Shown here: positions 39,920 through 49,932 of the stretch, piece by piece
Numbering within the stretch: position 1 is the first letter of the stretch
Layout of the letters: each line of letters starts with the position of its first letter
Origin: an uncultured Prevotellaceae bacterium
GTDB lineage: Bacteria > Bacteroidota > Bacteroidia > Bacteroidales > Bacteroidaceae
DNA length: 64,000 bases
Direction of reading: 5' to 3'
NCBI GenBank assembly: GCA_900315565.1
Contig: OMZS01000007.1
Coordinates: 48,678 to 112,677, forward strand
The notes under the pieces: model-generated
The model's input: only the letters and a program-made list of their open reading frames with translations
What the model was told of the DNA's origin: nothing
The model's database searches: none
Program-made: the position numbers and the translations under genes

Positions 39920-40020
39920 CTCGGCTGTGTAATGCATAATGAATAATTCATAATGCATAATGCATAATGCATAATTATCAATTGTCAATTATCAATTGTC
40001 AATTATCAATTATCAATTCT
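39920..40020. repeat. GCATAATGCATAAT and TATCAATTGTCAAT low-complexity tract
   Basis: Repeated GCATAAT, then ATTGTCAATTATCA words run for about 90 bp after manC. The same vocabulary joins the genes at 16.82-16.86 kb. Confidence 0.9.
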
Positions 40021-40054
40021 CCTCTCCTGACAAGAAATTATCTTTTCGCGGCGA

Positions 40055-40200
40055 CATATAATTATCTCCCGACGATAGCATCAAATTTTCTAGAAAATTT
40101 TGAAGCATCGTCGGGAGATATTTTTTTATTACCGTGAGATAATTATTTATTACCGTGAGATAATTTCGTATCGTCGAGAGATAATTTCGTATCTCTGGCA
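40055..40200. repeat. TCTAGA-centred palindrome, copy 4, with TTATTACCGTGAGATAATT array
   Basis: Near-perfect 56-bp inverted repeat 40064-40119: outer arms ATCTCCCGACGAT / ATCGTCGGGAGAT, inner core TCAAATTTTCTAGAAAATTT. Two copies of TTATTACCGTGAGATAATT and variants follow. It lies between the convergent ends of manC and the first GH43 gene. Confidence 0.85.
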
Positions 40201-40226
40201 GATAAAATGTCTTAGCAACGGCAGGT

Positions 40227-41687
40227 TTATTGTTTGCGGAAGTTCCACTTCGAGTTGTCGCTCTTGAAGTCGTAGGGAGCGAGGGTGGGGGTGCTGTCAC
40301 CGGCTGAGTAGAGGCAGTAGGTGAGGTTGTTGCCCTCGCGGCCGGGGATGACCTTCGGCATGATGCGGAAGGTGCCGTCGGTGAGCTGCTCAATGCGCCA
40401 GAGCTGCTCGTCGGCTCCGGTGTATGCAGGCACGGTGGTGACTTCGAGGTCGGCGGTTGCGGCCAGAGCTCGGTCGGTGCCGCTGACGGTAATCTTGAAG
40501 TAGGGTGCGCTGAGGTAGCCGCCCTTCTCGTCAACGGGCGTTACGGTCCAGTGCTGGTGAGGGCGGAACATATAGTCGCCAATGCGCAGGCCGATGTCGC
40601 CCTTTGGCCATGTGCCGATGACTTCCTCAAGCGTCTGGTTGGGCACGGGCTTCACGGGCTGCTGCATCTGTTCGCGGTTGAACCATCCCTGGCGCTCCTG
40701 TTTCATGCGCACGAAATCGACGGCCAGCTCGAGCGAGTAGCCGCGGCGCTCGCTCTCAATCTCGAAGGTGCCGCCCTTGAACCGTTCGCCGGCCACGGGC
40801 CAGCCGTTGCGCCACAGCAGGGGCCTGATGCCGAGCACGCTGCGTCCGCTGCGCTCGAAGTCGGCCTCGTAGTGGCACGACATGATTTCCACGCCCTCGT
40901 CGATGATGGTGCGTCCGAAGTGCCCGGGGCCGCAAACGCGGTCGCCGGCAGCAATCACCATCTTTCCGCCGCCGTGGTACATGTCGCGGCCTACGTTGTC
41001 GAGATAGGGGCCTTCAACGCTTTTCGAGCGTCCCACCACGATGTTGTAGGTAGAGTTTACTCCGTCGCAGCAGGTGCCGTGGGTGCCGAGCAGATAGTAC
41101 CATCCGTCGCGATAGATAAGGTCGGTGGCCTCGCAGTCGATGGCAATGTCTTTCTCCTTGTTGCCTTCCACGCGGAAGCCCGTTGCGGGGTCGAGCTCAA
41201 TGAGGCGTATGGTGCCGAAATAGGTGCCGTAGCTCACCCACAGCCGTCCGGTGGTGGGGTCGAGCAGCAGTCCGGGGTCGATGGCATCCTGGTCTTCCAT
41301 GCCGTCGCTCGAGCATACTTCCACGGCCTCGGTGTATTTGAAGTCGGGGCTTTTGGGGTCGAGCGTCTTATTCCACATGGTGAGTATGCGGCCGCTGTGT
41401 CCGCCTCCCAGTCCGCCACCGGTGGCACCGTAGATGACGAGGTATCGGTCGCCTATTTTCAGCACGTCGGGTGCCGCACCGCCTCCGGGCCGCTCAGCGC
41501 CGCTGTGCCAGCTCCATCCGTCGTCGCTGATGAGTCCGCCGCCGCCAGTGCCGAAGGTGTAGTATTTTCCGTCGCATTCGGCCAGTGTAGATGGGTCGTG
41601 TATATAAGGTTCTCCTACTTGGGCTGTCGCCTTGGTTGTGCAAAGACAAAGTAATGCAGAGAAAATGAGGATTTTATTCTTTTTCAT
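40227..41687 (-). CDS. GH43-family glycosidase (arabinanase/arabinofuranosidase type)
   Basis: The 486-residue product has a signal peptide and a five-bladed GH43 propeller. The three catalytic acids are visible: D31 in PYIHDPSTL (base), D137 in QDAIDPGLLLD (pKa modulator) and E186 in IDCEATDLIYRDGWYYL (acid). HGTCCDGVNSTYNIVVGRS is typical of arabinanase-like GH43. The C-terminal 130 residues (PHQHWTVTPVDEKGG..) form a beta-rich module. It likely trims arabinose or xylose side chains in the periplasm. It lies 4 bp downstream of the second GH43 gene. Confidence 0.88.
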   Translation of the reverse strand: MKKNKILIFSALLCLCTTKATAQVGEPYIHDPSTLAECDGKYYTFGTGGGGLISDDGWSWHSGAERPGGGAAPDVLKIGDRYLVIYGATGGGLGGGHSGRILTMWNKTLDPKSPDFKYTEAVEVCSSDGMEDQDAIDPGLLLDPTTGRLWVSYGTYFGTIRLIELDPATGFRVEGNKEKDIAIDCEATDLIYRDGWYYLLGTHGTCCDGVNSTYNIVVGRSKSVEGPYLDNVGRDMYHGGGKMVIAAGDRVCGPGHFGRTIIDEGVEIMSCHYEADFERSGRSVLGIRPLLWRNGWPVAGERFKGGTFEIESERRGYSLELAVDFVRMKQERQGWFNREQMQQPVKPVPNQTLEEVIGTWPKGDIGLRIGDYMFRPHQHWTVTPVDEKGGYLSAPYFKITVSGTDRALAATADLEVTTVPAYTGADEQLWRIEQLTDGTFRIMPKVIPGREGNNLTYCLYSAGDSTPTLAPYDFKSDNSKWNFRKQ

Positions 41688-41691
41688 TGTT

Positions 41692-43887
41692 TTATTTGCT
41701 GTTAAGGATTGAGAAATTGGTTACAGGTTTGCCTTCCTCGTCGAGGAAACGCACGCAGAAGTCGCTCATGCCCGGGCCGTTGATGATGGCTCCGCGCAGA
41801 ATGTTGCGGCCTTTCTTCAGTGTGAGGCGGGGCGACATGCCGTCGTCTTTCACCATGCGGCGGTCGCCAGAGAGCAGCAGGGCTTCCTTGCCGTTGAGCC
41901 ACCACATGGAGGCCGAGTTGGAGCCTACGGCCAGGCGCACGTTGCTGATTTCTTCGGGGCAGTCGATGATGGTGACGGCCCAGAAGAGCACGCCATAGAC
42001 CTGCTGTCCCCATTTCTCGGCAAAGCGGAAGAGTTTCACGTTCATGTTCTCGCTGTCGAGCGCGTGCCAGGTGAGCGTCTGGTTGACGGTCTTGATAACG
42101 GGCTTGGAGGGTTCTTCCTGGGCAAAGCCTCGTCCGAAGCCGGCGGGAACCTCCTCGCGCTTGAACGACACCTTCACTTTCTGTCCGTCCTTCGGTACGA
42201 TGGTCTGCTGACCCTTGAAGTACTCCATGTTGAAGTGCTCGCGCAGATACGAGTCGGTGAACACTGTGTTGCCACGGTTGGGCTTGTCGATGGGCTCAAG
42301 GAGCAGCCAGCGGCGAATGAAGCCCTCGTTGTCGGGCTGTGCGGCGGCGGTGGTTGCGGGCGAGAAGTATTTGGGACGGTTTTTGAACTGCACCCAGTCA
42401 ACACAGACGGCAGCGTCGCCCTCGCAGGTAATCACCAGGTCGGTAACGCCCTTCGGAGTGTATTCGAGCTGGGCGGTCTGAGTAATCCATTGGTTGCTCA
42501 TGTCGCGGCGGAACATGGCCGGAGTGCCTTCGGGCACCTCGGGCTTCACGGTCATATCTACTTGGGCTATGATTCTGCCATTGGCATCCTTCTCGCGTAC
42601 ATAGAACTTGGTGTTGCCGGCTGCCTTGGCGCTGATGACCATGTAGCCGTCGGTCAGGCTGCTGAAGTCCACGTCGTTGTATCTCAGCCAGCTGCCTTTA
42701 GCGGGCAGCGAGGCCTGCCATCCGCGGAAGTAGTTGGTGGTGTCGATATATTGGGTGGTGACATCGGCACTGGCCGAGCTGTAGCGGTCAATCTGAATTT
42801 TGCTCAGGGCGGGGTTGATGCCCACGCCGCGCATGGTGGGTTGCACCTCCTGAATGGTGCCGTCGGCATTGAACGTCACTTTCTCAATGCGTGCCGAGCG
42901 GCGCTTGTCCATGTTGGGCGAGTAGTCGTTGCGGTGATAGAAGATGTACCACTGGCCCTTGTACTCCAGCAGACTGTGGTGGTTGGTCCAGCAGTGGTTG
43001 TCGTGCTCTGCCATGATGATGCCTTTGAAGTCCCACGGGCCGAGGGGGCTTTTCGACATGGCGTAGGCCAGCGTCTCGGTGGGGTTCTTGCCGCCCGACG
43101 TGTCGCCGCGCACCCAGGGGAAGCTGAGGTAGTACCATTCGCCGCGCTTGAAGGCGAAGGGGCCTTCCTTGAATCCGTCGGGCAGTCCTTCCATCTGCTG
43201 CCCGCCCACTTTCATCGGCGGCATTTCGGGCATGCCTTCGCGGCGCGGCATTTTTATTTCCTGCAGCTCGCCGTCGAGTTCTTTCATGTTGGGCTTCAGC
43301 TTAGCGCCTCGAATGCCCATGCCGCTCCAGTAGATGTAAGCCTGGCCGTCGTCGTCGATCAGCACGCAGGGGTCGATGCCTGTCACGCCCTTGATGGGTT
43401 CCGGCTCGCAGGTGAACGGGCCTTCGGGGCTGTTGGCAGTAGCTACGCCGATGGCAAAGCCGCGTCCGCTCTTGGGTGCGTTGGGAAAGTAGAAATAATA
43501 TTTTCCGTTTTTCTCCACACAGTCGGGAGCCCACATCGAGTAGGCCGTGGGGTTGCCCCAGGGCACTTGCTCCTGCGAGAGAATCATGCCGTGGTCAGTC
43601 CAGTTGGTCAGGTCGGCCGACGAGAACACGTGGTAGTCGGCCATGCAGAACCAGTCCTCGCGCAGGGCGTTGCCCTGCCCTGGCACCTGGCTTTTCGATT
43701 CTGTGGCAGGCGGATTGATGTCGTGCGACGGATAGACGTACACCTTATTATTAAATACGCGCGCGGTAGGGTCGGCGCAGAACTGATTGGGGATGATGGG
43801 GTTTTGTGCCGACAAAGCCAGCGGCACACACATGGCGGGGATTGCAAATCCCCTCAGACAGAGGTTGAAGATTGTTTTTTTCATCAT
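41692..43887 (-). CDS. GH43-family glycosidase with carbohydrate-binding module
   Basis: The 731-residue product has a signal peptide (AIPAMCVPLALSAQ) and a GH43 domain: D39 in FCADPTARVF, D172 in TGIDPCVLIDDDG, E241 in GFKEGPFAFKRGEWYYLSF. From about 390 to 510 there is a CBM6-like beta-sandwich (DTTNYFRGWQASLPAKGSWLRYNDVDFSS.. CVDWVQFK), followed by a C-terminal domain of about 200 residues. This order is typical of xylosidase/arabinofuranosidase enzymes. It is divergent from susC with a 400-bp shared regulatory gap. Confidence 0.88.
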   Translation of the reverse strand: MMKKTIFNLCLRGFAIPAMCVPLALSAQNPIIPNQFCADPTARVFNNKVYVYPSHDINPPATESKSQVPGQGNALREDWFCMADYHVFSSADLTNWTDHGMILSQEQVPWGNPTAYSMWAPDCVEKNGKYYFYFPNAPKSGRGFAIGVATANSPEGPFTCEPEPIKGVTGIDPCVLIDDDGQAYIYWSGMGIRGAKLKPNMKELDGELQEIKMPRREGMPEMPPMKVGGQQMEGLPDGFKEGPFAFKRGEWYYLSFPWVRGDTSGGKNPTETLAYAMSKSPLGPWDFKGIIMAEHDNHCWTNHHSLLEYKGQWYIFYHRNDYSPNMDKRRSARIEKVTFNADGTIQEVQPTMRGVGINPALSKIQIDRYSSASADVTTQYIDTTNYFRGWQASLPAKGSWLRYNDVDFSSLTDGYMVISAKAAGNTKFYVREKDANGRIIAQVDMTVKPEVPEGTPAMFRRDMSNQWITQTAQLEYTPKGVTDLVITCEGDAAVCVDWVQFKNRPKYFSPATTAAAQPDNEGFIRRWLLLEPIDKPNRGNTVFTDSYLREHFNMEYFKGQQTIVPKDGQKVKVSFKREEVPAGFGRGFAQEEPSKPVIKTVNQTLTWHALDSENMNVKLFRFAEKWGQQVYGVLFWAVTIIDCPEEISNVRLAVGSNSASMWWLNGKEALLLSGDRRMVKDDGMSPRLTLKKGRNILRGAIINGPGMSDFCVRFLDEEGKPVTNFSILNSK

Positions 43888-43978
43888 GGATGAGTTGTTT
43901 ATGTTTTTTGATTCGGGTTTCGTCTTTATGTTGATGCTGCAAATTTACAAAATAAAACCCTGCTTTCAACATGAAAAG

Positions 43979-44209
43979 TGTAACAAATGTTCGTTGTAGG
44001 GGGACGATTTGACACTTATGTTACATTTTATAAAAAGTGTGTTACATGGCAGTTTAAGTTTTTTTATAATCTACCGTATCTTTGCAACGCAAATTCGATT
44101 GCAAGAGTGCGCCAGTTTGCCCATGAAACCTAATATAGAGCATTTGCTAACCTATTTTTCGTGTGTGAAACATTTTTTATAGATCAGTCACATGTTTTTA
44201 GGTGTTACA
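43979..44209. promoter_or_regulatory. Four TGTTACA-type motifs in the PUL intergenic region
   Basis: TGTAACA (43979-43985) and TGTTACA (44019-44025, 44040-44046, 44203-44209) lie in the divergent gap between GH43 and susC. A fifth (TGTAACA, 53141-53147) lies upstream of the GH115 promoter. They may bind the PUL regulator (hybrid two-component or AraC type); the regulator itself is not in the window. Confidence 0.4.
44077..44084 (+). promoter_or_regulatory. -7 element of the susC promoter
   Basis: TATCTTTG followed by a leader of about 200 nt. No good -33 is seen, consistent with an activator-dependent PUL promoter. Confidence 0.6.
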
Positions 44210-44289
44210 GCATTTGTAAAACAAAACAATATAAAGTAAAAAAGAAGTACATATCATAAATTATCTATTAACAAAAACCAAATGTAAGT

Positions 44290-47200
44290 ATGTTGAATCT
44301 TAAATCTCAGCAGAAGCTGTTTAAGGTACTGTTCCTGCTCTGTCTGTTCCCGGTGGGAGCATGGGCGCAGAGCATTGTCAAGGGAACAGTAAATGACGAG
44401 TCAGGTGAGCCAATTATTGGCGCCACCGTAAAAGTGGTAGGTACGCAAACCGGTGCTGTAACCGACTTCAACGGTCAGTTCAGTGTCAATGCTGCCTCTA
44501 ATGCTACTTTGAATGTCTCTTACGTGGGCTACGTTCCCCAGCGGGTGAGCGTCAACGGCCGCCAGAACATCACGGTGGTCCTCAAGGAAGATGCCCAGAT
44601 GTTGAACGACGTGGTGGTCGTTGGTTACGGTACGATGAAGAAGAGCGACATCTCCGGATCTGTTGCTACCGTTGACCAGGAGTCTGTCATGAAGCGTGTG
44701 CCTCAGAACATTGGCCAGGCCCTGCAGGGTTCTGCCGCTGGTGTGCAGGTTTCAATGCAGGACGGTTCGCCTGACGGAAAGTCAGCCATCCGCATTCGTG
44801 GTATCGGCACCATCAATGGTGATGCATCTCCTCTGTATGTGGTTGATGGTGTGCAGGTGGGCAACAATGCCGACTTCGTGAACCCCTCCGACATCGAGCG
44901 TATTGAAATCTTGAAGGACGCCTCTGCTACCGCTATCTACGGTTCTGCAGGTGCCAATGGTGTTGTGATGATTACCACCAAGCACGGTTCTAGGGGTCAT
45001 ACCAACATTACCTTGACAGCCGACTGGGGTATCCAGACATTGCCTTACACCCTCGACGTTCTCGACCTCAACACCTATGCTGAAGCCATCCGCAAGGCTA
45101 AAGGCAAGGATATGTTCATCAACCAGGTCTGGGATTCTAAGTACGATGGCAAGCGCAAGGAAATCGACTGGCAGAAGGAAATGACACGTGCCGCCCTCAA
45201 GCAGCAGTATGGTGCTTCTTTGAACGGTGGTAACGAGAAGACTATCTACAACCTCTCGTTCGGTTACAACAACATCGACGGTCTTGTTGTAAACACCAAC
45301 TACAAGCGCTTCACCACTCGTGCAAGTGTCAGCACCAAGGTGAACAAGTACTTGGAAGTAGGTGGTGACATCAACTTCACCCACAGTGAGAGCCACGGCT
45401 CTAACATGGGTCTTGGTAACAACCAGAACATGTCTTCTCTCCGTGACTTCGCATCTCTGACTCCCACACTGGACTATCTGGATGGCAATGACGCTGCAGC
45501 TGGAAAACTCATCAACGTCAACCTCGAAAATCCCGACGGTACATTCGGTACAGGCTATCAGGCAACAGTGAACGGTTGGGAAGGTAACACCAATATCGGT
45601 GCTAACCCCTATGCCTCACAGATGGAGAACGGCGATCGTGCCCGTAATGGCAACGACCGCATTCAGACAACTGCTTTTGTTGACCTGACCTTCCTGGACA
45701 CCAAGAACCACAAACTCGATCTCCGCAGCCAGGGTACTTATACCTATTCGGCCAGCAACGGCGCTGACTTCACTGGCGGACGCCATCGTTTCAACTATGT
45801 TGATGGTGCGCTGACTGAGGTTCCCATGAATGCCGACCAGACCTTCGCGTTCTCACTGAACAACAGTCACAGCTACGCTTTGAGTCTGCAGACCTACCTT
45901 ACCTATAATTTGGATTGGAATATCCACAACCTGACGCTGATGCTTGGTAATGAGGTTGGTAAGTCTTGGGGCCAGTGGGTGAACTCCAGCTCAAGAGATT
46001 TCCCCTCTATCTACAACCGTAGTATCAACCTGACCATGGACCTCAACTCTAAGGGAACAGGTGGTGCTTTTAATTCCGACGTGCACACCATCTCTTACTT
46101 CGCTCGTGCAAGCTACAGCCTGATGGACCGTTATATCATCACCGGTACCATTCGTAAGGACGGTAGCTCTAACTTCTCGAAGGGTAACCGCTGGGGTACA
46201 TTCCCCTCAGTGGCTGGTGCTTGGCGTATCAGCGAGGAGCCGTTCCTCAAGGACAATGCTTTTGTCAACAACTTGAAACTCCGTGTTGGTTGGGGTCAGA
46301 CTGGTAACGCCGGTGGCGTAGCTGGTGCTGCTGTTATCGCTCAGAACATCGACGGTGCATACAACACTTATCCCGAAAATGGTATTTCCGGACAGTGGGG
46401 TAACCGTCACCGCGACATCGGTTTCTACATGCCTCTGAAAGATGAAAATCTGAAATGGGAAACCACTGAGATGACCAACTTCGGTATCGACTTCGCGTTC
46501 CTGAACAACTGGGACATCACGCTCGACTACTTCATCAAGAACACCAAGGACCTGCTCCTCTATCGTCAGTTGCGTCCGTCTGCTGGTTACACTCAGGTTT
46601 ACACCAACTATGGTGAAATTGAGAACAAGGGCTTCGAGTTTGCTGTTGGCTATCACAAGCAGTTCAACAAGGACTTCAGCTTCAATGCCCGTCTGACAGG
46701 TTCTACCATCAGCAACAAGGTGAAGAAGATGGGTGATCCTCTCTACAACACCGCTTCTGGTAACGGAACTTACATTGATGGCTCTCAGGTAGGTGCTGTC
46801 GATGGTAACGGTCACTGGGACCGCCACTCCATCTGTATGGAAGGCGAGGCCGTAGGTTCGTTCTACGGTTATATAACCGACGGTATCATCACGTCTGAAG
46901 CAGAACTGGCTGAATACATGTCACGCATCAAGACAGATGCTGAGTCGAAGTGCGACACCGACCACCCACTGTCAGTTGGTGATATGAAGTTCAAGGATAT
47001 CAGTGGTCCTGATGGCAAGCCCGACGGCGTAATCGACAATTATGACCGTAAGATTCTTGGTAACGGTTTCCCGAAGCTGAACTATGGTCTCACCCTGGGT
47101 GCAGTTTACAAAGACTTTGACTTCAACCTCTACATGTACGGTGTGTTTGGTCAGGACATTCTCTCCTATTCAGCCATGAAACTGAGCAGCATGACCCAGC

Positions 47201-47580
47201 TCGACGACCAGACCACACCTAACATCCTGAAGGATGCTTACAGCGATTCGTACAGCAGTGGCGGCAGCGCTCTGCCTCGTCTTTCTATTCTCGACCCGAA
47301 CCGTAACACCCGTGTCAGCGACCTCTGGGTAAAGAATGGCGACTTCCTGCGTATTGCTAACCTGCAGGTAGGTTACACTCTCCCACGCAACATCTCCAAC
47401 ATGCTGTCTATCACAAAGGCTCGTGTATATGTAGGTGTTAGCAACCTGCTGACCATCTCTGGCTACAACAAGTATGGTGATCCTGAGTGCGGTAGCGGTT
47501 CTGTCCTCTACCAAGGTCTTGACACTGGTCGTTATCCGCAGCCTCGCACATGGATGGCTGGTATCAATGTTACCTTCTAA
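44290..47580 (+). CDS. SusC/RagA-type TonB-dependent outer-membrane receptor
   Basis: The 1096-residue product has a signal peptide (VLFLLCLFPVGAWAQ), a CarboxypepD_reg-like domain (IVKGTVNDESGEPIIGATVKVVGT, 27-105), a TonB box region (DVVVVGYGTMKKSDISGSV), a plug (GSAAGVQVSMQDGSPDGKSAIRIRGIGTING) and a 22-strand barrel ending in GINVTF. It imports oligosaccharides bound by the SusD partner 52 bp downstream. PUL context (GH43, GH115) points to decorated xylan fragments. No N-terminal STN domain is seen, so it is not a sigma/anti-sigma signalling receptor. Confidence 0.96.
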   Translation: MLNLKSQQKLFKVLFLLCLFPVGAWAQSIVKGTVNDESGEPIIGATVKVVGTQTGAVTDFNGQFSVNAASNATLNVSYVGYVPQRVSVNGRQNITVVLKEDAQMLNDVVVVGYGTMKKSDISGSVATVDQESVMKRVPQNIGQALQGSAAGVQVSMQDGSPDGKSAIRIRGIGTINGDASPLYVVDGVQVGNNADFVNPSDIERIEILKDASATAIYGSAGANGVVMITTKHGSRGHTNITLTADWGIQTLPYTLDVLDLNTYAEAIRKAKGKDMFINQVWDSKYDGKRKEIDWQKEMTRAALKQQYGASLNGGNEKTIYNLSFGYNNIDGLVVNTNYKRFTTRASVSTKVNKYLEVGGDINFTHSESHGSNMGLGNNQNMSSLRDFASLTPTLDYLDGNDAAAGKLINVNLENPDGTFGTGYQATVNGWEGNTNIGANPYASQMENGDRARNGNDRIQTTAFVDLTFLDTKNHKLDLRSQGTYTYSASNGADFTGGRHRFNYVDGALTEVPMNADQTFAFSLNNSHSYALSLQTYLTYNLDWNIHNLTLMLGNEVGKSWGQWVNSSSRDFPSIYNRSINLTMDLNSKGTGGAFNSDVHTISYFARASYSLMDRYIITGTIRKDGSSNFSKGNRWGTFPSVAGAWRISEEPFLKDNAFVNNLKLRVGWGQTGNAGGVAGAAVIAQNIDGAYNTYPENGISGQWGNRHRDIGFYMPLKDENLKWETTEMTNFGIDFAFLNNWDITLDYFIKNTKDLLLYRQLRPSAGYTQVYTNYGEIENKGFEFAVGYHKQFNKDFSFNARLTGSTISNKVKKMGDPLYNTASGNGTYIDGSQVGAVDGNGHWDRHSICMEGEAVGSFYGYITDGIITSEAELAEYMSRIKTDAESKCDTDHPLSVGDMKFKDISGPDGKPDGVIDNYDRKILGNGFPKLNYGLTLGAVYKDFDFNLYMYGVFGQDILSYSAMKLSSMTQLDDQTTPNILKDAYSDSYSSGGSALPRLSILDPNRNTRVSDLWVKNGDFLRIANLQVGYTLPRNISNMLSITKARVYVGVSNLLTISGYNKYGDPECGSGSVLYQGLDTGRYPQPRTWMAGINVTF

Positions 47581-47632
47581 TGTGGTTAAGAATTAAGAGT
47601 AAAGATTTAAGAAAATAAGAAAGAATACTAAT

Positions 47633-49573
47633 ATGAAGACAAGATATTTTATTTTAGGAGCCGCTCTGTGCAGTGTGACGGGTTTAGGCCTGACATCCTG
47701 TAACAACGAGGAGTTTCTGGATGTAACAGCTTACGATGTAGTCGATGTTGCTGCATCTTATGAAAGCAAGGAGAATGCCAAGCGAGCACTCAATGGTGTC
47801 TATGACTTGGTTTACCCAGAGGATAGCTACGATGGTGACTGGGGCTTCAAGCCCAACCTGTTCACAGGTTGCCACCCGACGATTGACACCCAGGCTACGG
47901 GTTGGGATAAGGACTGGAACGTACAGGCATGGAACTCTGGTTCTGGTGAGTTGCTCAACGGTTGGAAGCATGCTTATGCCGCTATCTGCCGTGCCAACGA
48001 CTTCCTGGAAAAGCTGAAGGACTTTCCGGCAGAGAATGTTGGTGGAGAAAAATCTCTGAAGTATCTTGAAGGCGAAGGCCGTGCTCTGCGCGGATTCTTC
48101 TACCACTGGCTTGCTACCACTTTCGGACGTGTTCCCATGCTGGCCACAGGTGAGAATGGTGCTAACACTCCGTTGAAAGCAAAGCCTGATACTTATGCAG
48201 AAATGTGGGACTTCATCATCGAAGACTTTAAGGCTGCTGCCGAACTGCTCGATTGGAAACCTTGGGACGGCGAATATGGCCGTTGCACCAAAGGTATGGC
48301 ACTGGCTTATCTCGGAGATGCCTATATGTGGAAAGCTTATCGTATTGGCGAGGGTTCTAATGGAATCCAGGGCGTAGGTGAAGCTCCTACTACCGAGAAC
48401 GAGTGCTACACGCTGGCAGCCGCCTGCTTCAAGCAGATTCTCGACAGCCATACTTACAAACTCAATGAGTCGTTCACCACATTGTGGGATCCCGCTTCTG
48501 CATGGGGACCCGAGGCCATCTGGGTTGAGCAGCTCGACGAAGGCTCAAACTGGGGTAAGTGGGACAACCTCACCTCTAAGCTGATGCTGAAGTGGTACAC
48601 CGCATGTCCTGAAAACGGCGGTTGGGGTTCGCTCTATCTCTCTTGGGAGTGGTACTCTTGCTATGAGAATGGTGACAAGCGCCGTGCAGGTTCTTGCTAC
48701 ACGGGTGCTGTTCCTCAGATTGATCCCGAGAATCCGGCTTATGATCCTCAGTATGCAGGTTGGCTGGGCAAGTTCGACAGAGCCATCTACGGTGTGAACC
48801 CCTATCTGCAGGAAGTGCTCGGCAAGGGCCAGGCTGCTACTGCAACAAAGCAGTTCCACTTCAACAATGGTGAGTGGGCACCTGCCATCTGGAGCTCGAA
48901 GATGTGGCGTACCGCCTCTGCCGACTATAAGTCTTGGGGTGACGGTCACTGGAGCCCGACTCCTATCTACTGGAAGCGTCTTCCCAACGTAATGCTTGAC
49001 TATGCAGAGTGCTGCTTCCGTCTCGGACAGGACGCTGAAGGCTGGAAACAGCTTGACGAGCTCCGCAACCGCGCATTTGGTAAGTTGGAGGACGGCAAAG
49101 AGAAAGCTCTCACCGACAAGTATCTGCCTTACTACAATTCATACGCTGGCTGGTGTGGCCGTGAGGATGGCTCTCAAGACGCTGGTGGTGCCTTCTATCT
49201 TAACCGTGACGAGTATCCTATTCCGTTCGGAAGCGATCCCGCCGTGCAGGTTGTTGATGCTAAGACATACTACACTCAGTATGCTTCTTCAAAGGGCTTC
49301 AAGTCTCCCGTTTGGAAGGTTGCTGTTAACACCGAGCGTCGTAAGGAGTTCAACTGCGAGTGGTGTCTCCGCCCGGATATGCAGAAGTCAGGCTTCATGG
49401 CCGACCACGTGGCAACCAACTATCCCAAGCGTAAAGTTGAAGATCTGAAGGATATTCCCTGGACGAATCGTGACTACGATTACAACGACCTGAAGATGGA
49501 CATGCCTATTCCTGAGGACGAAATCACGAAGAATACGCTTTGTGAGCAGAACGAGGCTTATAGAGGAAAATAA
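47633..49573 (+). CDS. SusD/RagB-type glycan-binding lipoprotein
   Basis: The 646-residue product has a lipobox (GLGLTSC, Cys23) and the SusD fold: FLDVTAYDVVDVAA, TPR-like helices (ALNGVYDLVYPED, KHAYAAICRANDFLEKL, LRGFFYHWLATTFGRVPM) and C-terminal PVWKVAVNTERRKEFNCEWCLRPDM. It sits on the cell surface and closes over SusC like a lid, binding glycan. Surface aromatic residues (WEWYSC, WGDGHWSPTPIYWKR) may form the binding platform. A terminator follows the stop. Confidence 0.95.
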   Translation: MKTRYFILGAALCSVTGLGLTSCNNEEFLDVTAYDVVDVAASYESKENAKRALNGVYDLVYPEDSYDGDWGFKPNLFTGCHPTIDTQATGWDKDWNVQAWNSGSGELLNGWKHAYAAICRANDFLEKLKDFPAENVGGEKSLKYLEGEGRALRGFFYHWLATTFGRVPMLATGENGANTPLKAKPDTYAEMWDFIIEDFKAAAELLDWKPWDGEYGRCTKGMALAYLGDAYMWKAYRIGEGSNGIQGVGEAPTTENECYTLAAACFKQILDSHTYKLNESFTTLWDPASAWGPEAIWVEQLDEGSNWGKWDNLTSKLMLKWYTACPENGGWGSLYLSWEWYSCYENGDKRRAGSCYTGAVPQIDPENPAYDPQYAGWLGKFDRAIYGVNPYLQEVLGKGQAATATKQFHFNNGEWAPAIWSSKMWRTASADYKSWGDGHWSPTPIYWKRLPNVMLDYAECCFRLGQDAEGWKQLDELRNRAFGKLEDGKEKALTDKYLPYYNSYAGWCGREDGSQDAGGAFYLNRDEYPIPFGSDPAVQVVDAKTYYTQYASSKGFKSPVWKVAVNTERRKEFNCEWCLRPDMQKSGFMADHVATNYPKRKVEDLKDIPWTNRDYDYNDLKMDMPIPEDEITKNTLCEQNEAYRGK

Positions 49574-49623
49574 AGAATGTTTTCGTTCGTTACATTTATA
49601 TAATTCTCTTAAGATCTTATTTA

Positions 49624-49660
49624 AAAGTGCTGTGCCAGCAAATGGCACAGCACTTTTTTT
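49624..49660 (+). terminator. Terminator of the susCD transcript
   Basis: Stem AAGTGCTGTGCCA/TGGCACAGCACTT, loop GCAAA, followed by T7. The rest of the 359-bp gap to 49933 holds two weaker inverted repeats and the next promoter, but no gene. Confidence 0.9.
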
Positions 49661-49853
49661 GTTCAACAATTGTCCGCTTACTTCACAAGCCAAAGGCTCG
49701 ATAGCTACAGCTATCTCCTGACACCTTCCTGCAAGCAATGCTTGCGAAAGGTGAGCAATGACGTTTCTTTTGTGGTTTTTATGCTTTCGGTTATCTGCAA
49801 CAGCATGCAAAAAAAAAGTTACTGCCAGAAAACCGCATGTCGGGAATAATGCT

Positions 49854-49861
49854 TATCTTTG
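49854..49861 (+). promoter_or_regulatory. -7 element before the DUF6057-like gene
   Basis: TATCTTTG about 72 bp upstream of the ATG at 49933. Confidence 0.55.
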
Positions 49862-49932
49862 CGGTGGAAAAGCAACAATGTAAAGAGCTCATTCTCTAAA
49901 AACCTTGCACTCAACAAAATAAAGAAGCGACA

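Noticed and set aside
40551-41654. 367-codon open frame on the plus strand
   Set aside because: Antisense to the first GH43 gene; no domain features.
42064-43893. 609-codon open frame on the plus strand
   Set aside because: Antisense to the second GH43 gene, whose catalytic motifs are unambiguous; composition is that of a shadow frame.
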